A stretch of 64,000 bases of DNA from Styela clava (GCF_964204865.1 NC_135254.1:7011001-7075000), one strand, 5' to 3'; numbered from the stretch's first letter, positions 44,600 through 57,124 are shown. The notes: generated by a model not told the origin, from the letters alone. Numbers and translations: made by a program.

Positions 44600-46145
44600 T
44601 ATATATATTTCCCTCTTTTACAATTTTACAACAAAATATCAGATATCAAAATATCAAATATCACCGATATGACCAAAACAAAATAATCTATTATTTTGAT
44701 AAAAACTCTGAAATAATAATTTCGACCATGGAATGTTGTAAATTGTGGTATAAGTAGCAGATTTTTTAAAAAACTCCAAAATAATAACATCGAAAATAAA
44801 GCTTCGATAAAAAAAAATAAAAATATTTTTCCGGTTAAATTTGACTTTCTATGCTTCTTCTGATGTAACATATCCGTGGTCCTATGTTTTCTTCTTTATC
44901 ATAAAATAATAGGTATACATAAATATATCCATAAAAATGAAAAAACAAAACTTAAAAATAATAACATAGAGCATAAATTATATAATATTGCTATTCTTCA
45001 GTAAAATTATCACACATTGGCTAACATAGACGAGCCTAAGTTGACCGGGAGCAGTGGAGAAGTTTCTTCAATTGCCTGAAAATAGAGTTAATTAGAACAG
45101 ATAGGACAATAGTTTTTTGTTGTATGATTTTAAATATTAACAATTTATTTATTATTAAATTTATCTTTGGTGCTGGCTTTGATCGTCCTTACATAAACCT
45201 AGCTAGGACCTTTAATCTAACAAACATAATTTAACCTGTCCGGAAAATTCGCCGTAGGAAATCTCGCCGCACGGTTCTTCAAAAACCTTAGTTTTTATCA
45301 CAAATACTTGTTTTACAGCAAAATGCTCTTGTGGCGATTTTTCCTAAGCTGCGATATTTCCTGCGATGAGATTTCTTACAGCAAAATTTCATGCGGCAAG
45401 TTTTACTAGAACTATAATTTACTATTTATAGACATTTGCAAAGATAATAATAGGCTTTTTACATTTATCCCGAGGAGAGAGAAAGAGATTAAAGGCACAT
45501 CTTAATCACATGGCAAACCACTGCCTCTTGTCCTGTTACCAATCCACGTCGGATATGAGAATAGCTAACTCGTTGATTGTTTGATGTACATGGACTTGAG
45601 TGGGCAAGAAAGTGACAACCTAGCAGCGACTACTTGAACCCTGGCACTCCCTATCTTACACCAATATATTGATTGAAACAACTCCACAATTATCATACGT
45701 GCGAATCCAACCGGTAGAAAATCCCACTCCCTAAGGGGGCACAGAGCAGTTGGGGGGCGGTGTAGCACAATGCTAGGCGCAAAATTCATTTTACTTTTCA
45801 CTTTACAAGAAAACTCTTCTAGTTTCATTGCTTGATAAGGTTATTTAACAGGGCGTTTTCATCTTGTGGAGCATGAATTGTTTGAACATAATGGGATTAG
45901 GAATCTACCGCTCAAAAAAACACTATAAATACAACTGGAATGATAAACATGAGCGCCACGAGTGCCAACAGTCTTCGGAACGGGGCCACAGGCCTTTAAA
46001 AATTGGCAACCACTGCAATGAAGATCGAACAAAAACAGAAACAGAGTACGGTATCCATAGCGAGGGTGGCATAAGTAAATCAAAAACAAGAAAAGGGATG
46101 GATTAATTACTCACCTAGCTAGCGTAAAACAGTAGGATATCACAT

Positions 46146-46211
46146 TCATTGTTGTAGAGTCAGATGGACAGGTGAAGGCAACGTCTTATTCCTGACCAGA
46201 TTGTCTAGGCC
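46146..46211 (-). CDS. UAP1: UAP1 terminal coding exon, unit 1
   Basis: Acceptor AAATTTCAG|GGCC, phase 0, 21 codons ([20 protein letters not shown], then Q) and a TGA. A consensus donor, CTAG|GTGAGTAA (exon edge 46115), follows 31 nt after the stop and is conserved in unit 2. The 3' untranslated region is therefore probably spliced. The protein is identical to that of 60993-61058, with two silent differences. Confidence 0.8.
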   Translation of the reverse strand, partial: GLDNLVRNKTLPSPVHLTLQQ

Positions 46212-49200
46212 CTGAAATTTGATAAAAGAAAGAATTAAGGATAATTTCATCCAAAAACCTGCAATTTGAGAAATTGCAATAGCTCAAGAAAAAAAAATCT
46301 TATTGCTAATATCTCCAGAATAAAAAATGGTTATGGTAACTTCAGAGAAAAACAAATTGGTAATATTTTTTTACTTATCAAAATTCCATATCTTTTGAAT
46401 TAACGATAATTCATGCTGAATAAATTGATATATAGACAATTTTTTGTCGGACGTGAAGCTAATTGAGAATGAAAAATATTTGTTAGGTTTGATCTTTCCC
46501 AGCTTAGTTTGTATATTTACATTTCTTCATTGTTTATTTAGAGATTGCGATTTTATCAAAATTTTTTCAACATCTTTTTTTGAATAAAACAAACTTTTGC
46601 CGGTGCTCCCGAAGTATGCGAACCAAGATGGCGGACATCGGAACGTAACATGGGTAACAGGTTAGGGTTAGGCCATAATTTTTTTCGAATTTTCATTATT
46701 TTAGTCCTATTATCAATTCGAAGACTAGCCAAGAGCCTCCCGTAGTATTTATACCTAAAATTATGGCCTAAACCTAACCTAGTACACATATTACATTCCG
46801 ATGTCCGCCATCTTGGTTCGCATACTTCGGGAGCCCCCTTTTGCCTTATTATCTGTTCTGTGTAGCTTATTGTTAGCTAGTTATTTTTGAAGTGGGCGCG
46901 AGACTTGACAAAATTCTAAAACAGGGCTTAAAAGTTTGAGAACCACTGCTGTAAGTCCAACTCACCTCTCCAGCATACGACAACAGTGGAGAAATCTCGA
47001 CTTGTACCGGATATTCCCTTTCAGTATTTGAGCAGCTGCAATATATGAAAAAGTAACAGTTTTAAGAATGATTTTATGTTTGTTTATTATTCTTTATTAT
47101 TTTATACAGATGAAAAGCATGATCTAACCCAGGACTACTCAACTATTTTTATCGAAGATCCGCAAACAAAACTTCAAAATTATTTGGGTCCGGACTTTCC
47201 AGAAATTATATTTCGGCATCCTTAAACGAGCACTTCCTCGGCCGGCTAATGATTATTACCAAATCAAGATTATTTATTATGGTGTTATAGTTCTTTTCAT
47301 ATATATTCAAAACTATAAAAGTCATTTTCTAAAAGGAAACTGGAAAAGTGGGGCTAATGATCCAAAATAAAGAATTAAGTGCAGCCCTAATCCAATACGG
47401 TACTTGAAAGGTTCGGATTCGAACCACAGTCCGCCAGTTGAGTAGCCCTGACCTAGTGTACCAATTGTACATTAGATAGCAATGGAGTGCAACCTTTTTT
47501 ACAGGAAGACCATATACAGATATATCTGGGTAAAACAGTGCAACTGTAATGAGTGAAAAAGTGATTGTTTTTTAAATGAAATAGGACAGAGCATAGTAAT
47601 TTTTGATTTCGGAGGATATGCTTGTCGAAAAAATTTTCTGAACACTTTCCTAACGAAACACTTGAAATTAGAGCAAGGGTGTGCAACCTTTAATACAGGA
47701 GGGCCACATACAAGTAACTGGGTGAAACTGTGGGCTGCATCGTTATAGGATTTTTAGTACTAAAATAACTTTGGTTAATTATTTTATGACATGTATTGTT
47801 CGCTTAAGATATGCTATTTGTTAGAGCATTGTAACATCATAGGGATAGATAATGAAGTCGACTCAGGTATAGGCAAAGATTGGAACCACCTGCACGTTCC
47901 AGATAAAATATTGGTAAAAAAAAATGATCGATAAAGTGTGTTAAGTTTAATAAAATATGCAATATTAAATTATATTTGAAAACAATATACATTATAGTTA
48001 TTTACTCTCTTATTTGAATGGAAATTCGCAGGACCCTGGTTAAAAAGAGTGACGTGTGCAATATCTCACCTCTCTTCAACAGTGATGACCTTTCCACTTT
48101 GATCTGCGACCTGTCCACCAGCAGATGCTATAAGTCTATGATGCAAAGACATGAGAGCCCATCGAGAAGTGCGAGGATTTGAGTCTCCTCCAATTCCGTC
48201 TGGTTTATCTGCATTTTTAAGCGGAGAAAATTCATCTTCTCGTTTGACCTCAAGAACTGCGAACCTCCTGAAAAATAGAGGTCAAACGATGTCATAAAGG
48301 TCAAACGATTTACACAAAGAGTATTAACCACTTCTACTATCTTCACCGAAGATTCATAAGGTTTACAAACTTCAAAATTACCGGGGAACGGACATTTCAG
48401 AAAATTTATTTCATTAAAGAAACGAAACTTCAAATGCAATATTAAATTAAATACAAGAGCAATGAATGGCTCAAAATTATGGACACAAATGTCACACATC
48501 GGTACCAGTACGGCAAACTGTATGAAAAAGCTGTGTATGTAACTAGAATCGAAATCATCTAAAATTATAAAACGATGCTTGTCATGCCAAAATAAAGAAG
48601 TAGACATGGTCTAAATTGAATGGTCGAAAGGTCCAGATTCAGACCGGGGTCCGTCAGTTTAATAGCCCTGGCATAGACGATATGCGAAAGACCTGGTAAT
48701 TCCATCGCAAAGAAAATACGTCGTCAATAAAGTAGTCAAAAAAATTTCATGGCAGATTATTCTATCTGCAGAAAAAATTAATAGGCTACATAGCAAATCC
48801 CAGTAGATGAATTTCTCAATTTTTTATAACTTTGTTTAATAAAAAGAATCGTCTCAAAAGTAATGATTGTCATTTTGAGAAAAACAATCTGATTTTATCA
48901 AATTTGTTGAAAACGATTACTCTAAACCAGAGTTTCCCAAACTGGGGTATGCGATGAATGCACAGGGGTCAGCAACCATATAAAAGAGTCTGATCGATTT
49001 TTAAGGATTAATTTCAATCGAAGAGCCATTGCATCGTTTTGGTTGAGTGTTGCGGACAAATTGAAATGACAAATAAATTTTATTGCCTTTTGTAACTACC
49101 TTCGTGTGTGAGGAAGCTTTATCAGTTCTTATTATTATGATGAAAAAAAAAATAGGAGAGACTTGCCGTAGAGTCAGCTTATAAGAGCTTTCTTGTCACA

Positions 49201-50703
49201 AATTGTTCCGAGAATCGATAAATAGAGCAGTGAAAAGCCACCTCATCCATTACATTAATGTCGTTTGCGTTGTTGAGAAATGTTATACGGCATAGAATGG
49301 GGGGTGGGGATGGGGGGGATCCATCAAAACTAAGATTCACAAATATGGGTTCGCGGCCCAAAACAAAATTTGGGAAATCCTGCTCTGTACTACCGAAACC
49401 AACTTTGAATCAAACTTGGAAGGATATTTTGTAAAGTTGGAAGATAACAAATTATGCTTACTCTGAAAATTTGAAGACATCAAAAACAAATTTTTCTATC
49501 TTGATACCGTTGGGGGTAGATGAAGTCACTGTTTTACCGTCTTTGTTCAAGTAAGGAATTTTTTTCTTCGCTACATGATGATAGAGCTGACTTTCTTGTT
49601 CCAGACTGAAACATAAAGTTTGGAAAATATTTGACAGTAATATTTAATAAGATCTGAGTAATTGATACAATACATTCTATTTTAACAAATGAATTGAAAG
49701 CTGTTCAAAATAATTTTATAGGAATCAGAGGGAACCTCATTACACTTGACGATGGTTCCTATTTAACCAGGGTTTTTATGGCACCAGGGCAGTGGAAAAA
49801 TCTACAATTTATTCCAAACTCTAAGTTGGTGGAAATTTCAACTTCGACTGCAGCTCTGAATCTACAAGGAAAACGAATTTTGTAATGAAGAGCATATACA
49901 AGCATTCTTTATTTAATTGTAAGAAATGCTTGTAAACTTTTGTAAAAAAAAATTGACTCCGACATTCACCATTAAAATTCTGAAATTACAACTACAATAA
50001 AATCAAGTATTCTTTTTTAAATTGTAAAAAATGCTTGTAGACTTTTGTAAAAAAAAATTGAATTCGACATTCACCATTAAAATTCTGAAATTACAACTAC
50101 AATAAAATCAAAATTTCAAACTATGACTCTAGCCCTGACATTGGCAAAGTACGGCCCCACGGCCTAATCCGGCTATTTGTGAATTTCAATCCGGCCTGCC
50201 TGATGCTGCCACAACCAAACTAAAACCAAATTTTGATGTTTTAGCAAAAAATAACTCAGGGAATGTTTAGTTTTAGCATGAGGATTTTCCACTTTTGCTT
50301 TTGTAACACTGTAAATATTGTTGATGAAATGTAAGAATTTGCGTCACACTCACACTGCCGGCCAGTCTAGGTGGACAAAATTTTTTGCCCCTGGTCCGAA
50401 TGCTCTAGCTCAACACCAAATTATGCAAAGACTTCATAGTCCTGCTAACTAAATGAGAGATTCCGAATTTGAGTGTATGATACAATATTGAACATAGAAT
50501 ATCACAAACCTGCAAACATTCTTCAAGAAATCTAGAGTAAAGAAATGATTGCAAATGTTTCCTGCAGAAAACGTGAGCTTCCCGGATTCAGTTCGTAGAC
50601 GTGCAGTTTCCGATGTTATTTCAGAATATTCTACGACTTGGTAAACATTGTCAACAAGACAAACTACGCCGACCGCTTCGTCGGGATGATTTTTTTCGAC
50701 AAC
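46146..50703 (-). CDS. UAP1: UDP-N-acetylhexosamine pyrophosphorylase (UAP1), 3' five exons, unit 1
   Basis: UAP1 makes UDP-GlcNAc from UTP and GlcNAc-1-phosphate in the cytosol, the donor for chitin, N-glycans and O-GlcNAc. Exons in order: 50703-50510, 49605-49462, 48267-48070, 47035-46966 and 46211-46146. They join in phase to 224 codons including the stop. Landmarks: [82 protein letters not shown] and [11 protein letters not shown]. These match the C-terminal ~230 residues of the ~520-residue animal enzyme. The N-terminal part with the nucleotide-binding GGGQGTRLG loop is absent: upstream on this strand lies unit 2's non-coding sequence, not earlier exons. It could be a truncated copy, alternative 3' exons, or a haplotype artefact. 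Confidence 0.88.
46603..46836. mobile_element. M1-family MITE, unit 1, between the last two UAP1 exons
   Basis: GTGCTCCCGAAGTATGCGAA followed by CCAAGATGGCGGACATCGG at the left, and CGATGTCCGCCATCTTGGTT then CGCATACTTCGGGAGC at the right. Unit-2 partner: 61444-61676. Confidence 0.75.
46966..47035 (-). CDS. UAP1: UAP1 exon ([11 protein letters not shown]), unit 1
   Basis: Acceptor ATTGCAG|CTGC; donor GGAGAG|GTGAGT; phase 2 in, phase 0 out; 70 nt. It encodes [20 protein letters not shown] and AGE. It differs from 61806-61875 at one silent base. Confidence 0.9.
48070..48267 (-). CDS. UAP1: UAP1 exon ([11 protein letters not shown]), unit 1
   Basis: Acceptor TTTTTCAG|GAGG; donor GAGAG|GTGAGA; phase 2 at both ends. 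It encodes [20 protein letters not shown] and then [20 protein letters not shown]. Compared with 62952-63149 it has three base differences, two silent and one V/I. Confidence 0.93.
48930..49390. mobile_element. hAT-like MITE in UAP1 intron, unit 1
   Basis: Facing ends CAGAGTTTCCCAAACTGGGG and TTTGGGAAATCCTGCTCTG. No target duplication could be read confidently. The left part recurs in unit 2 from ~63811 to the window end. Confidence 0.6.
49462..49605 (-). CDS. UAP1: UAP1 exon (PNGIKxEKFVFD), unit 1
   Basis: Acceptor TGTTTCAG|TCTGG; donor TTTTCAGA|GTAAGC; phase 2 at both ends. It encodes [20 protein letters not shown] and [18 protein letters not shown], a signature stretch of eukaryotic UAP1. 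Confidence 0.92.
49721..50112 (+). other. Unassigned exon-like frame followed by a 101-bp tandem duplication
   Basis: Inside a UAP1 intron but on the opposite strand. An acceptor-like TAATTTTATAG precedes an open frame ([20 protein letters not shown] ... LNLQGKRIL) ending in TAA at 49885. The composition looks coding, but I do not recognise the protein. Directly after it, a ~101-bp block (ATGCTTGTA.ACTTTTGTAA ... CTACAATAAAATCAA) occurs twice (about 49925-50011 and 50028-50112 for the clear parts), each copy with an AATAAA. It may be the last exon and 3' end of a nested gene or retrocopy; no other exon was found. Confidence 0.25.
50136..50400. mobile_element. hAT-like MITE in UAP1 intron, unit 1
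   Basis: Related to 20160-20480: CTGACATTGGCAAAGTACGG at the left, CCTGCCTGATGCTGCCACAA inside, and GGCCAGTCTAGGTGGACAAA near the right. Confidence 0.5.
50510..50703 (-). CDS. UAP1: UAP1 exon (uridine-site strand and AGNI motif), unit 1
   Basis: Acceptor TTTTGGTAG|GTTGTC; donor TTTGCAG|GTTTGT; phase 0 in, phase 2 out. It encodes [30 protein letters not shown] and [16 protein letters not shown]. The equivalent exon of unit 2 lies beyond the window. Confidence 0.9.
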
Positions 50704-51765
50704 CTACCAAAATAAAAAATAGATTTTATTCTCAACATAGTTATTTTCAAATAGCATCCCCTAAACCAGGACTACTCAACTGGAAGACCGCGGTCCGAAT
50801 TCGGACCTTTCGACCATTCAATTCGGACTGCTTGTTTATTTCGGCAGCATTAGCATCGTTTTATAGTTTTAGATGATTTTGATACAATTTAAATACACAG
50901 CTATACAGTTTGTCATACTGGTACCGATGGTATGAATTGATTTCGAAAAAAATGTAAGCGGCTGGGGGAAGGGAATACAAGAGAGTATAGTGCAGAAAAC
51001 TAACTACTGCGTGATTGACATGCCATTCGCGAACATTTTTCGCGTCTTAAAAACTCTGCAACTACATTTCTCTCCATGTTTTCATCTACATATGCCTGTG
51101 AATCTCTGAACTTGAAGTCGTGTATTAAGAGTAGCCCGAAAGATGAAACCAAGTAGTTCGTGTAATGCTTTGACGTTACTAAATATAAACCCAATGTGAA
51201 ATCTCGGTCATCGGTAATGCAGCAGAAGAAGTCTTACTGATATGAAATAAGAAAAGTAATCAAATCTATTTGTCAAACCGATATTTTCTCGAATATTGAA
51301 TCTGTCTGTACATGTTTAAAAGGTTTATTACTGTGTACTTTTGCTTTGGAAGTAGCAAACCATTGTTTTTGAATTTGGTCGGCACGCGAAGTAATTTTGT
51401 CGTTAAATTTAGTCGATTTTGGCACGCGGGCCGAAAAAGGTTGCCCACCCCGGGCCTAGGCAATACCTATCAGGTTCAATTACACTGTCGGATGTAAGAA
51501 CGGAAAATGCTCATAGAGGAAACATGCGAACGATGCTCAAATATATGGATACGAAAGAAGCCAAAACGAAGTAGTACGGGTATGCAGTAAGCACATGTCA
51601 CAGTGGGCTACCGGTAAAGCAGTGCTCACTGCTAACGCGGTTGCGGGACGGACACAAAGTATAAAATATTTGATGAAGTCATCGCACACAAAAAACGAAT
51701 CGATCCCGCGGAAACTTCTGAAATGAATAAAAGTAATAGCCACCTATCTAAAAATACAATCTTTG

Positions 51766-51970
51766 GCGCTCCAGAAGTGTGTGTACCAATATATGGATTT
51801 AACTAATTTTGTTCTCCTCTTTCACATCAAGTTGTGTAAAGGAACTGAAACCCATTGGCAGGGGATATATTCACTTGGTTAACACAGACAGTCCCCGAAC
51901 TCGTAATAGAACTAAAATAAGGAAAATTTGGATAAAACTATGATCTAACTCTAACCTGGAACACATTTAG
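51766..51970. mobile_element. M2-family MITE, unit 2
   Basis: Counterpart of 36561-36765, with the same eroded right end (GGAACACATTTAGGG), so that erosion predates the duplication. Confidence 0.65.
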
Positions 51971-52081
51971 GGATCTATGAGATGTCCCTGAAGTTACAAA
52001 ATTACGAACTTGCAAGCCGCTCGTTCACCTCTCAGCGCCAACGCCCACGTGAATGATTATTCGTTACGAATCTATATATAT

Positions 52082-52739
52082 ACCGTATTTCCCGGCGAAT
52101 AAGTCGCTTTTTGGCCTGATTTTTTTTTTTTGGGGGGGGGGGGTTCGTCTTATTAGGCGAGTATGACAATTTTTTGGTGTCGCCCTAATATTCAATTCGT
52201 ATCATAAAATATCAAATACGTTCGGAGATAGCATCCCCACAGGTTGAACACAATTAGATTGAAATTGAAAAACAGTTTGAATTCTCGTAGTTGTTATGGA
52301 TTGAATATTACGCTACAAGAAAACGTCATTATAGGCTATTTTAACCAATGCATGGATTGAATATTACGCTACAAGAAAACGTCATTATAGGCTATTTTAA
52401 TCAATGCATGGATTGAATATTACGCTACAAGAAAACGTCATTATAGGCTATTTTAACCAATGCATGGATTGAATATTACGCTACAAGAAAACGTTATTAT
52501 ATGCTATTTTACCCAATGCATGGATTGAATATTACGCTACAAGAAAACGTCATTATAGGCTATTTTGACCAATGCGCAAACACGGCGACCGCTCAAATGT
52601 CTCTGTATGGTAATTTGAGATTCCGATGTTGATGCGGTTTGACTACCCGTCTTATTGGCAGGTTATGTGCAAAAACACATGTTTTTAGGATTAAAAACGG
52701 GTCTTATTTACCGAGTAGACTTATTCGCCGCGAAATACA
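52082..52739. mobile_element. M3-family MITE with 5-unit internal array, unit 2
   Basis: Left end ACCGTATTTCCCGGCGAATA. The right end TTATTCGCCGCGAAATACA has lost the final GGTA and the TATATA flank present in unit 1, a small deletion. A poly-T/poly-G tract near 52120-52143 is longer than in unit 1. Confidence 0.78.
52296..52575. repeat. 56-bp tandem repeat, 5 units
   Basis: Unit starts at 52296, 52352, 52408, 52464 and 52520. Most keep CGTCATTATAGGC and TTTTAACCAATGC variants, whereas the unit-1 array is dominated by CTTCATTATA and TTTTACCCAATGC. The larger array was homogenised separately. Confidence 0.95.
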
Positions 52740-54961
52740 TTCGTAGATTTCCATGACACACAGAATACAAATCTTGAAACTCCTTATAACTAGCTTAACA
52801 TTGAAAGATATTTAACGCTATATATATATACTTGATCATCAAAAAACAAATTATTTTGAAGACGTGACTCCGCGAGTTCTCGTCATTGTAGTTCAGTAAT
52901 TACAAAGTATTTAAATGAGTCGTACCTGTCAGACCGTAGATTTACTTGGTGGGAAATGAATTTTAATTTGATAATGACAGGACGGAACATGTTATGTTCC
53001 TAAAAGTGGTGTAATTTGATTCCTACGAAAGTCTTTGTGTAAATTTTGGAAAAAGTTAATTTTGTTCGGATAGTTTAAACATGACATGATGGGGTACATT
53101 TGGGGGTTAATTGCTCTACACACCCAACGAGAGTTCCCATTACTGTACGTGCGCAACAAGCAGGCTGTAAATCTGGTATGATTCGAATAAATTAATAAAT
53201 GATGAAAATTACTCTAATCAAATTAAATGGGACATAAAAAATACCCCCACAGAGCCGAGATTAATTTTGTATGTGTGTGTGCATTTATTTGCATGTTCAG
53301 TACCCATTCGTTTTTGTGTATTACCTTATTACTGATCAGCCGATCGCGAGGTATTTTGAAGCGGTCGAAAGCAGCTTGGCCTTCCCTGATTTAGCTATTT
53401 GCGACTTGAACAAAAGTTTGACCCTTTTTTGTCAGTTTAGAAAAAAGTTTTTCTGGTGCAAGAAAGACCTGACTTATTGTTCATTTTCTGTCTTTCGTAT
53501 CAGTACTTATATACCCTGCTCTCATTTGTTTCATTTCTCATTTGAGGAAGTGAAAATGTGCTCTGTATAAAAATTTTATATTGAGACTTTGGAAAGGCAA
53601 AGTTATAAGTAGGGATGGGCAAAATCGAACATTTTAATGAGTTGTTCTGGTCTACATTCGACGTTGAAGCCAGGAAAACCTCTGTCTCACTAGACATAAA
53701 ACTGTTAATGTTTAATGAAGACCGATGAGGTCAAAAAATAACGCCCTTTCGGTGTTAATTTTGTGTTAATCGCCGATTGTTTTTTGTCAGCGCGATTCAT
53801 TTTGGTGCGCCGGCACCGATAGTTGGGAAGCTAACTTTCCAGCAGTTCTTCATACGCATTAATCGTCGCGCCCCGGCGGCCATCAAAATTTTGTTTTTCT
53901 TTTGAAGTAAATTTTCAAACCAAATTTCTAAAACAATTTTATTCTGATTTTATTTTGACGTTGGCTCTGATCGTTCTTATATAACTGTGTTTCCCCGAAA
54001 ATAAGACGGAAAAAACCATTAGGACTTATTTTCGGAATTGTCTTTTATTTTCATTGATCATAAATAAAATTACAGAGTGGAGAATTACGAGATTTTCAAA
54101 TATACAAAATATGAACAACGGTATCCATTTACTTATAAATCACGTTTTTCTCTCTCACGCTTTTTATATTAATCATTTAAATTTTAAAACGTCCAGGAGA
54201 GATTTTCTTGCTATCGACTAAGTAAAAAAAAATGTGCTATTGACTAGGATTTAAGCGTTTGCCTCAGCGACGCGCGATTTCTCTGTCAAAGTAATGGTTT
54301 TCGAATACTTTAATGCGGGGGTGTGCAACCTGCATATGCAGCCCGCACGGAAAAGTTATGCGCCCGCGGAGAGGTGACGATCTTGAATGATGTGCGGCTC
54401 GCGAAACGATTTTAGTTTAATCTGGTACATTCGAGCAATTCCAATCCCTTTGCGTAACAAACCATATACCTGAGTCCAATTTATTATCTACGTCAAGTCT
54501 TAAACGAAAGCTCACAAATATACTTACTATTTCTTTAAATGGATCATGTTATTATTACTTTTCACTTTAAGAAGTTAGACCATGATCTAACGAAAGCTCA
54601 CAAATATACTTACTATTTCGTTGAAAGAGATCATGTTATTTTTACTTTTCACTCTGAGTCTTACTTGCATTTAGGGCTTACCTTGTTTGAAACATTCTTT
54701 GCTTCAGCGACTCGTGCTTTCTCTGTCAAAGTAATGGTATTCGTAGACTTTAACGACATTCTAATATTTCAATATACGATTCGAATGTTTTGACAAACCA
54801 AGTTTTAAGTCTTACTTCGTATAGGGCTTACTACGTTTGAAACATTCTTATCTAGCCGTGTGACAATCGAAATATAAAAACAATGCTCAACTATGAACAA
54901 TTGACTAATGTAGTTTTCAATTGTTTATTGTTCATCCTTTAATAGCAGCAATACTTTATAG

Positions 54962-55266
54962 CAGGGGTGAACAACACGGGGCACGCGTGCTAAATTTGGC
55001 ACGCCATACGCCCAAACGTGGCACGCGAACGTTTTGTAAAATAAAATTTATTTATGATATACATTAAAATATCACGTTTATATCAAAATCAGCTGTTGTT
55101 CAGGAAATCAAATTGTTCAACCAATAGATATTCGATATTATTATTGAAATTTGTTTGATGTGTGTTTTGCGGGAGTTAATTTACAATACCAATGATTGTG
55201 CATGGCACGCAACAAGATTATTTAGAAAAATTTGGCACGAGTCCTCATTTGAGTTGTGCACCCCTG
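54962..55266. mobile_element. hAT MITE, unit 2
   Basis: Counterpart of 40170-40474, with CTTTATAG flanks on both sides (54954-54961 and 55267-55274). Confidence 0.88.
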
Positions 55267-56696
55267 CTTTATAGGATGTCAGAACTAGATAACCTATAGT
55301 CTATGGAGGATTTCAGTAACTTCCTTCACCTTTGGAAACCAATGTTTTGCTTCTGTTTGTGAATGTATCTCTAATTTTCACATGGCGATGAACAAATATT
55401 ACATACTTACTCTAATGCAGACGAATCGAATAGTCTCGAACCTCACAATGTTATGACTCAAATTATTACGACTTACAGCCAGGGAGAGTAAAAACATTGA
55501 ACTACAGACGTACAAAGCGATCTGTATAGGCTCATCGAGACATAAACTATCAGAAAAGGTAGCTTTCGAATTTTTTTTATATATACTTGTTTGTATGTAT
55601 GTTTAGTTTCCGCAAAAATGTAACAGTATCTGCATAATAATTGAACAGTATGGCGAGATACATGTTCAAGATCTTACTGGCCTAAGACACAGATATGTGA
55701 CTTGCAGCCCTAACAATTATAACAGCGGCTTCTGACTTTGTTATTTGTTGGCATAAGTTCGTGGTAACAGAAAAGTAACTGAAATGAATTCCATTTCACC
55801 ATCAATCCTACATTAATATATAACGAGTTACGTTGTGGTATGCGCATTATTCAAAACCGTCCAGTGTGGAGGCCAATGAAAAATATTGCTTCTGAATTTC
55901 CAAAAATTGGAAAAATAGCGCAAGTAAAATTCTTGAAGTAATTTAGTCAGTTCAAGGTTCAAACCAAGGGTACCTATATCTAAGATTGTGCATAGCGAAC
56001 GACCATGTCACACGATCAATAAATAATTTTTTTTGAGTCTCTTGATTTTGGATGAATTATGTCGTATAATTTAATAATATGTCGAGTTATTGATTAATTA
56101 GAGTGAAAAGATGAAGAGTCAGAGTGAATAAATCGAAACCGCAGATTGATAAGTCGGCGGTCTCCGATCGCTATCTAGTTTATAACTTATGGTATCCCGG
56201 GGGCATGACGCTGTAAAGCCATAGAAGCGCACAGGTGTTGCGTTTTATCACTTTGGGTCGCTTCTAATTTTAATGTGTGAGATTAGAATCAAAGATTTCA
56301 AGTTTAACCACGTACAACTATTAACCAAAAGCAGCTAAATTATCCAATATCCCACACATTCACCAACAGAAGTTCAAATGTAGACATTTTAATAAAATTA
56401 TTGAGAAATTTATGTGTTCCTTTTCAGGTCCCCCTGTAACATCGTAATAATAAACTAAAGATTATTAATAATAACGCAAAATTCTTCCCATGTCCGCGAA
56501 ACTGAGTCTTTGTGTCTTTTAATCTAGTCTTCTCAAATCTTCTTTTACCAATCCCCATACACAACACCCCTTAAAACACACAAAGTAGTATTATGCAAAG
56601 ATTATATATTCAACTAAGTGCATCGCAAGCGGTTGAATTACATCAAAACTGTCGAACAAATGTCGCACATCATGTCTAGTCCAATTATATTATATA

Positions 56697-57124
56697 TACC
56701 GTATATCAAGGACGAAAACGTGTGAGGTCATAAATTGCTTAGATATGGTTTTATTCGAGGCACGTCGGCCTACAAGTCACAACGGGTTTTGGTATACCGG
56801 GACATATGGTAAGCCTAAACAATATCAGTATTTTGAATGTAGGCAATAAATAATAAAGAGCGCTCCAGAAGTATGTGTAACAATATGGAGGTAACTGATT
56901 TTGTTTGCCTATTTTACATGAGTTGTATAAAATGACTGAAACCTATGGGCAGGGGGTATATTCACTTGGCTAACACAGACAGTCCCCGAACTGGTGAACA
57001 CACTGCGGGAGTACCGAATAAAGTACTGCCAGATCCATACATTGGGCTTATAAGGCGCACGATCGAATTTTGAGAAATAAAAAAAGGATTCAAAGTTCAC
57101 CTTATGGTCTGTAAAATATGGTAA
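56697..57124. mobile_element. TA-flanked MITE containing an M2 MITE, unit 2
   Basis: Counterpart of 41913-42345. The inner M2 is at 56861-57015 (CGCTCCAGAAGTATGTGTAA ... GCGGGAGTACC). Confidence 0.68.

Larger units (their letters stand above)
37934..46145. other. Gene-free part of unit 1
   Basis: No gene supported. Apparent frames (for example 38537-38776) have no motif and are broken or shifted in unit 2. Contents include the repeat at 39204-39440, a short tandem duplication near 39710-39860 (CGAAAGCTCACAAATATACT twice), the hAT MITE at 40170-40474, a nested MITE pair at 41913-42345, hAT-like ends near 42785-42900 and 43600, a mariner-like MITE at 44469-44599, and a palindromic remnant near 45460-45530 resembling the one at 6678. 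Confidence 0.55.
36295..51459. repeat. ~15.2-kb tandem duplication, unit 1
   Basis: From GCAATACCTATCA at 36295 this sequence is colinear with 51460 onward. Checkpoints: 36882/52082 (M3), 40170/54962 (hAT), 46146/60993 (UAP1 stop) and 48070/62952 (UAP1 exon). The offset falls from ~15.2 kb to ~14.8 kb across the 56-bp array, which has more units in unit 1. The copies differ by scattered substitutions and small indels. The unit-1/unit-2 junction lies directly after a hAT-like end (GGTTGCCCACCCCGGG). Confidence 0.93.

Noticed and set aside
45859..46089. 76-codon frame downstream of UAP1 as an extra terminal exon
   Set aside because: It is shortened and altered in unit 2 (60730-60930) by base changes and indels, unlike the well-kept UAP1 exons, and has no matching acceptor I could support.
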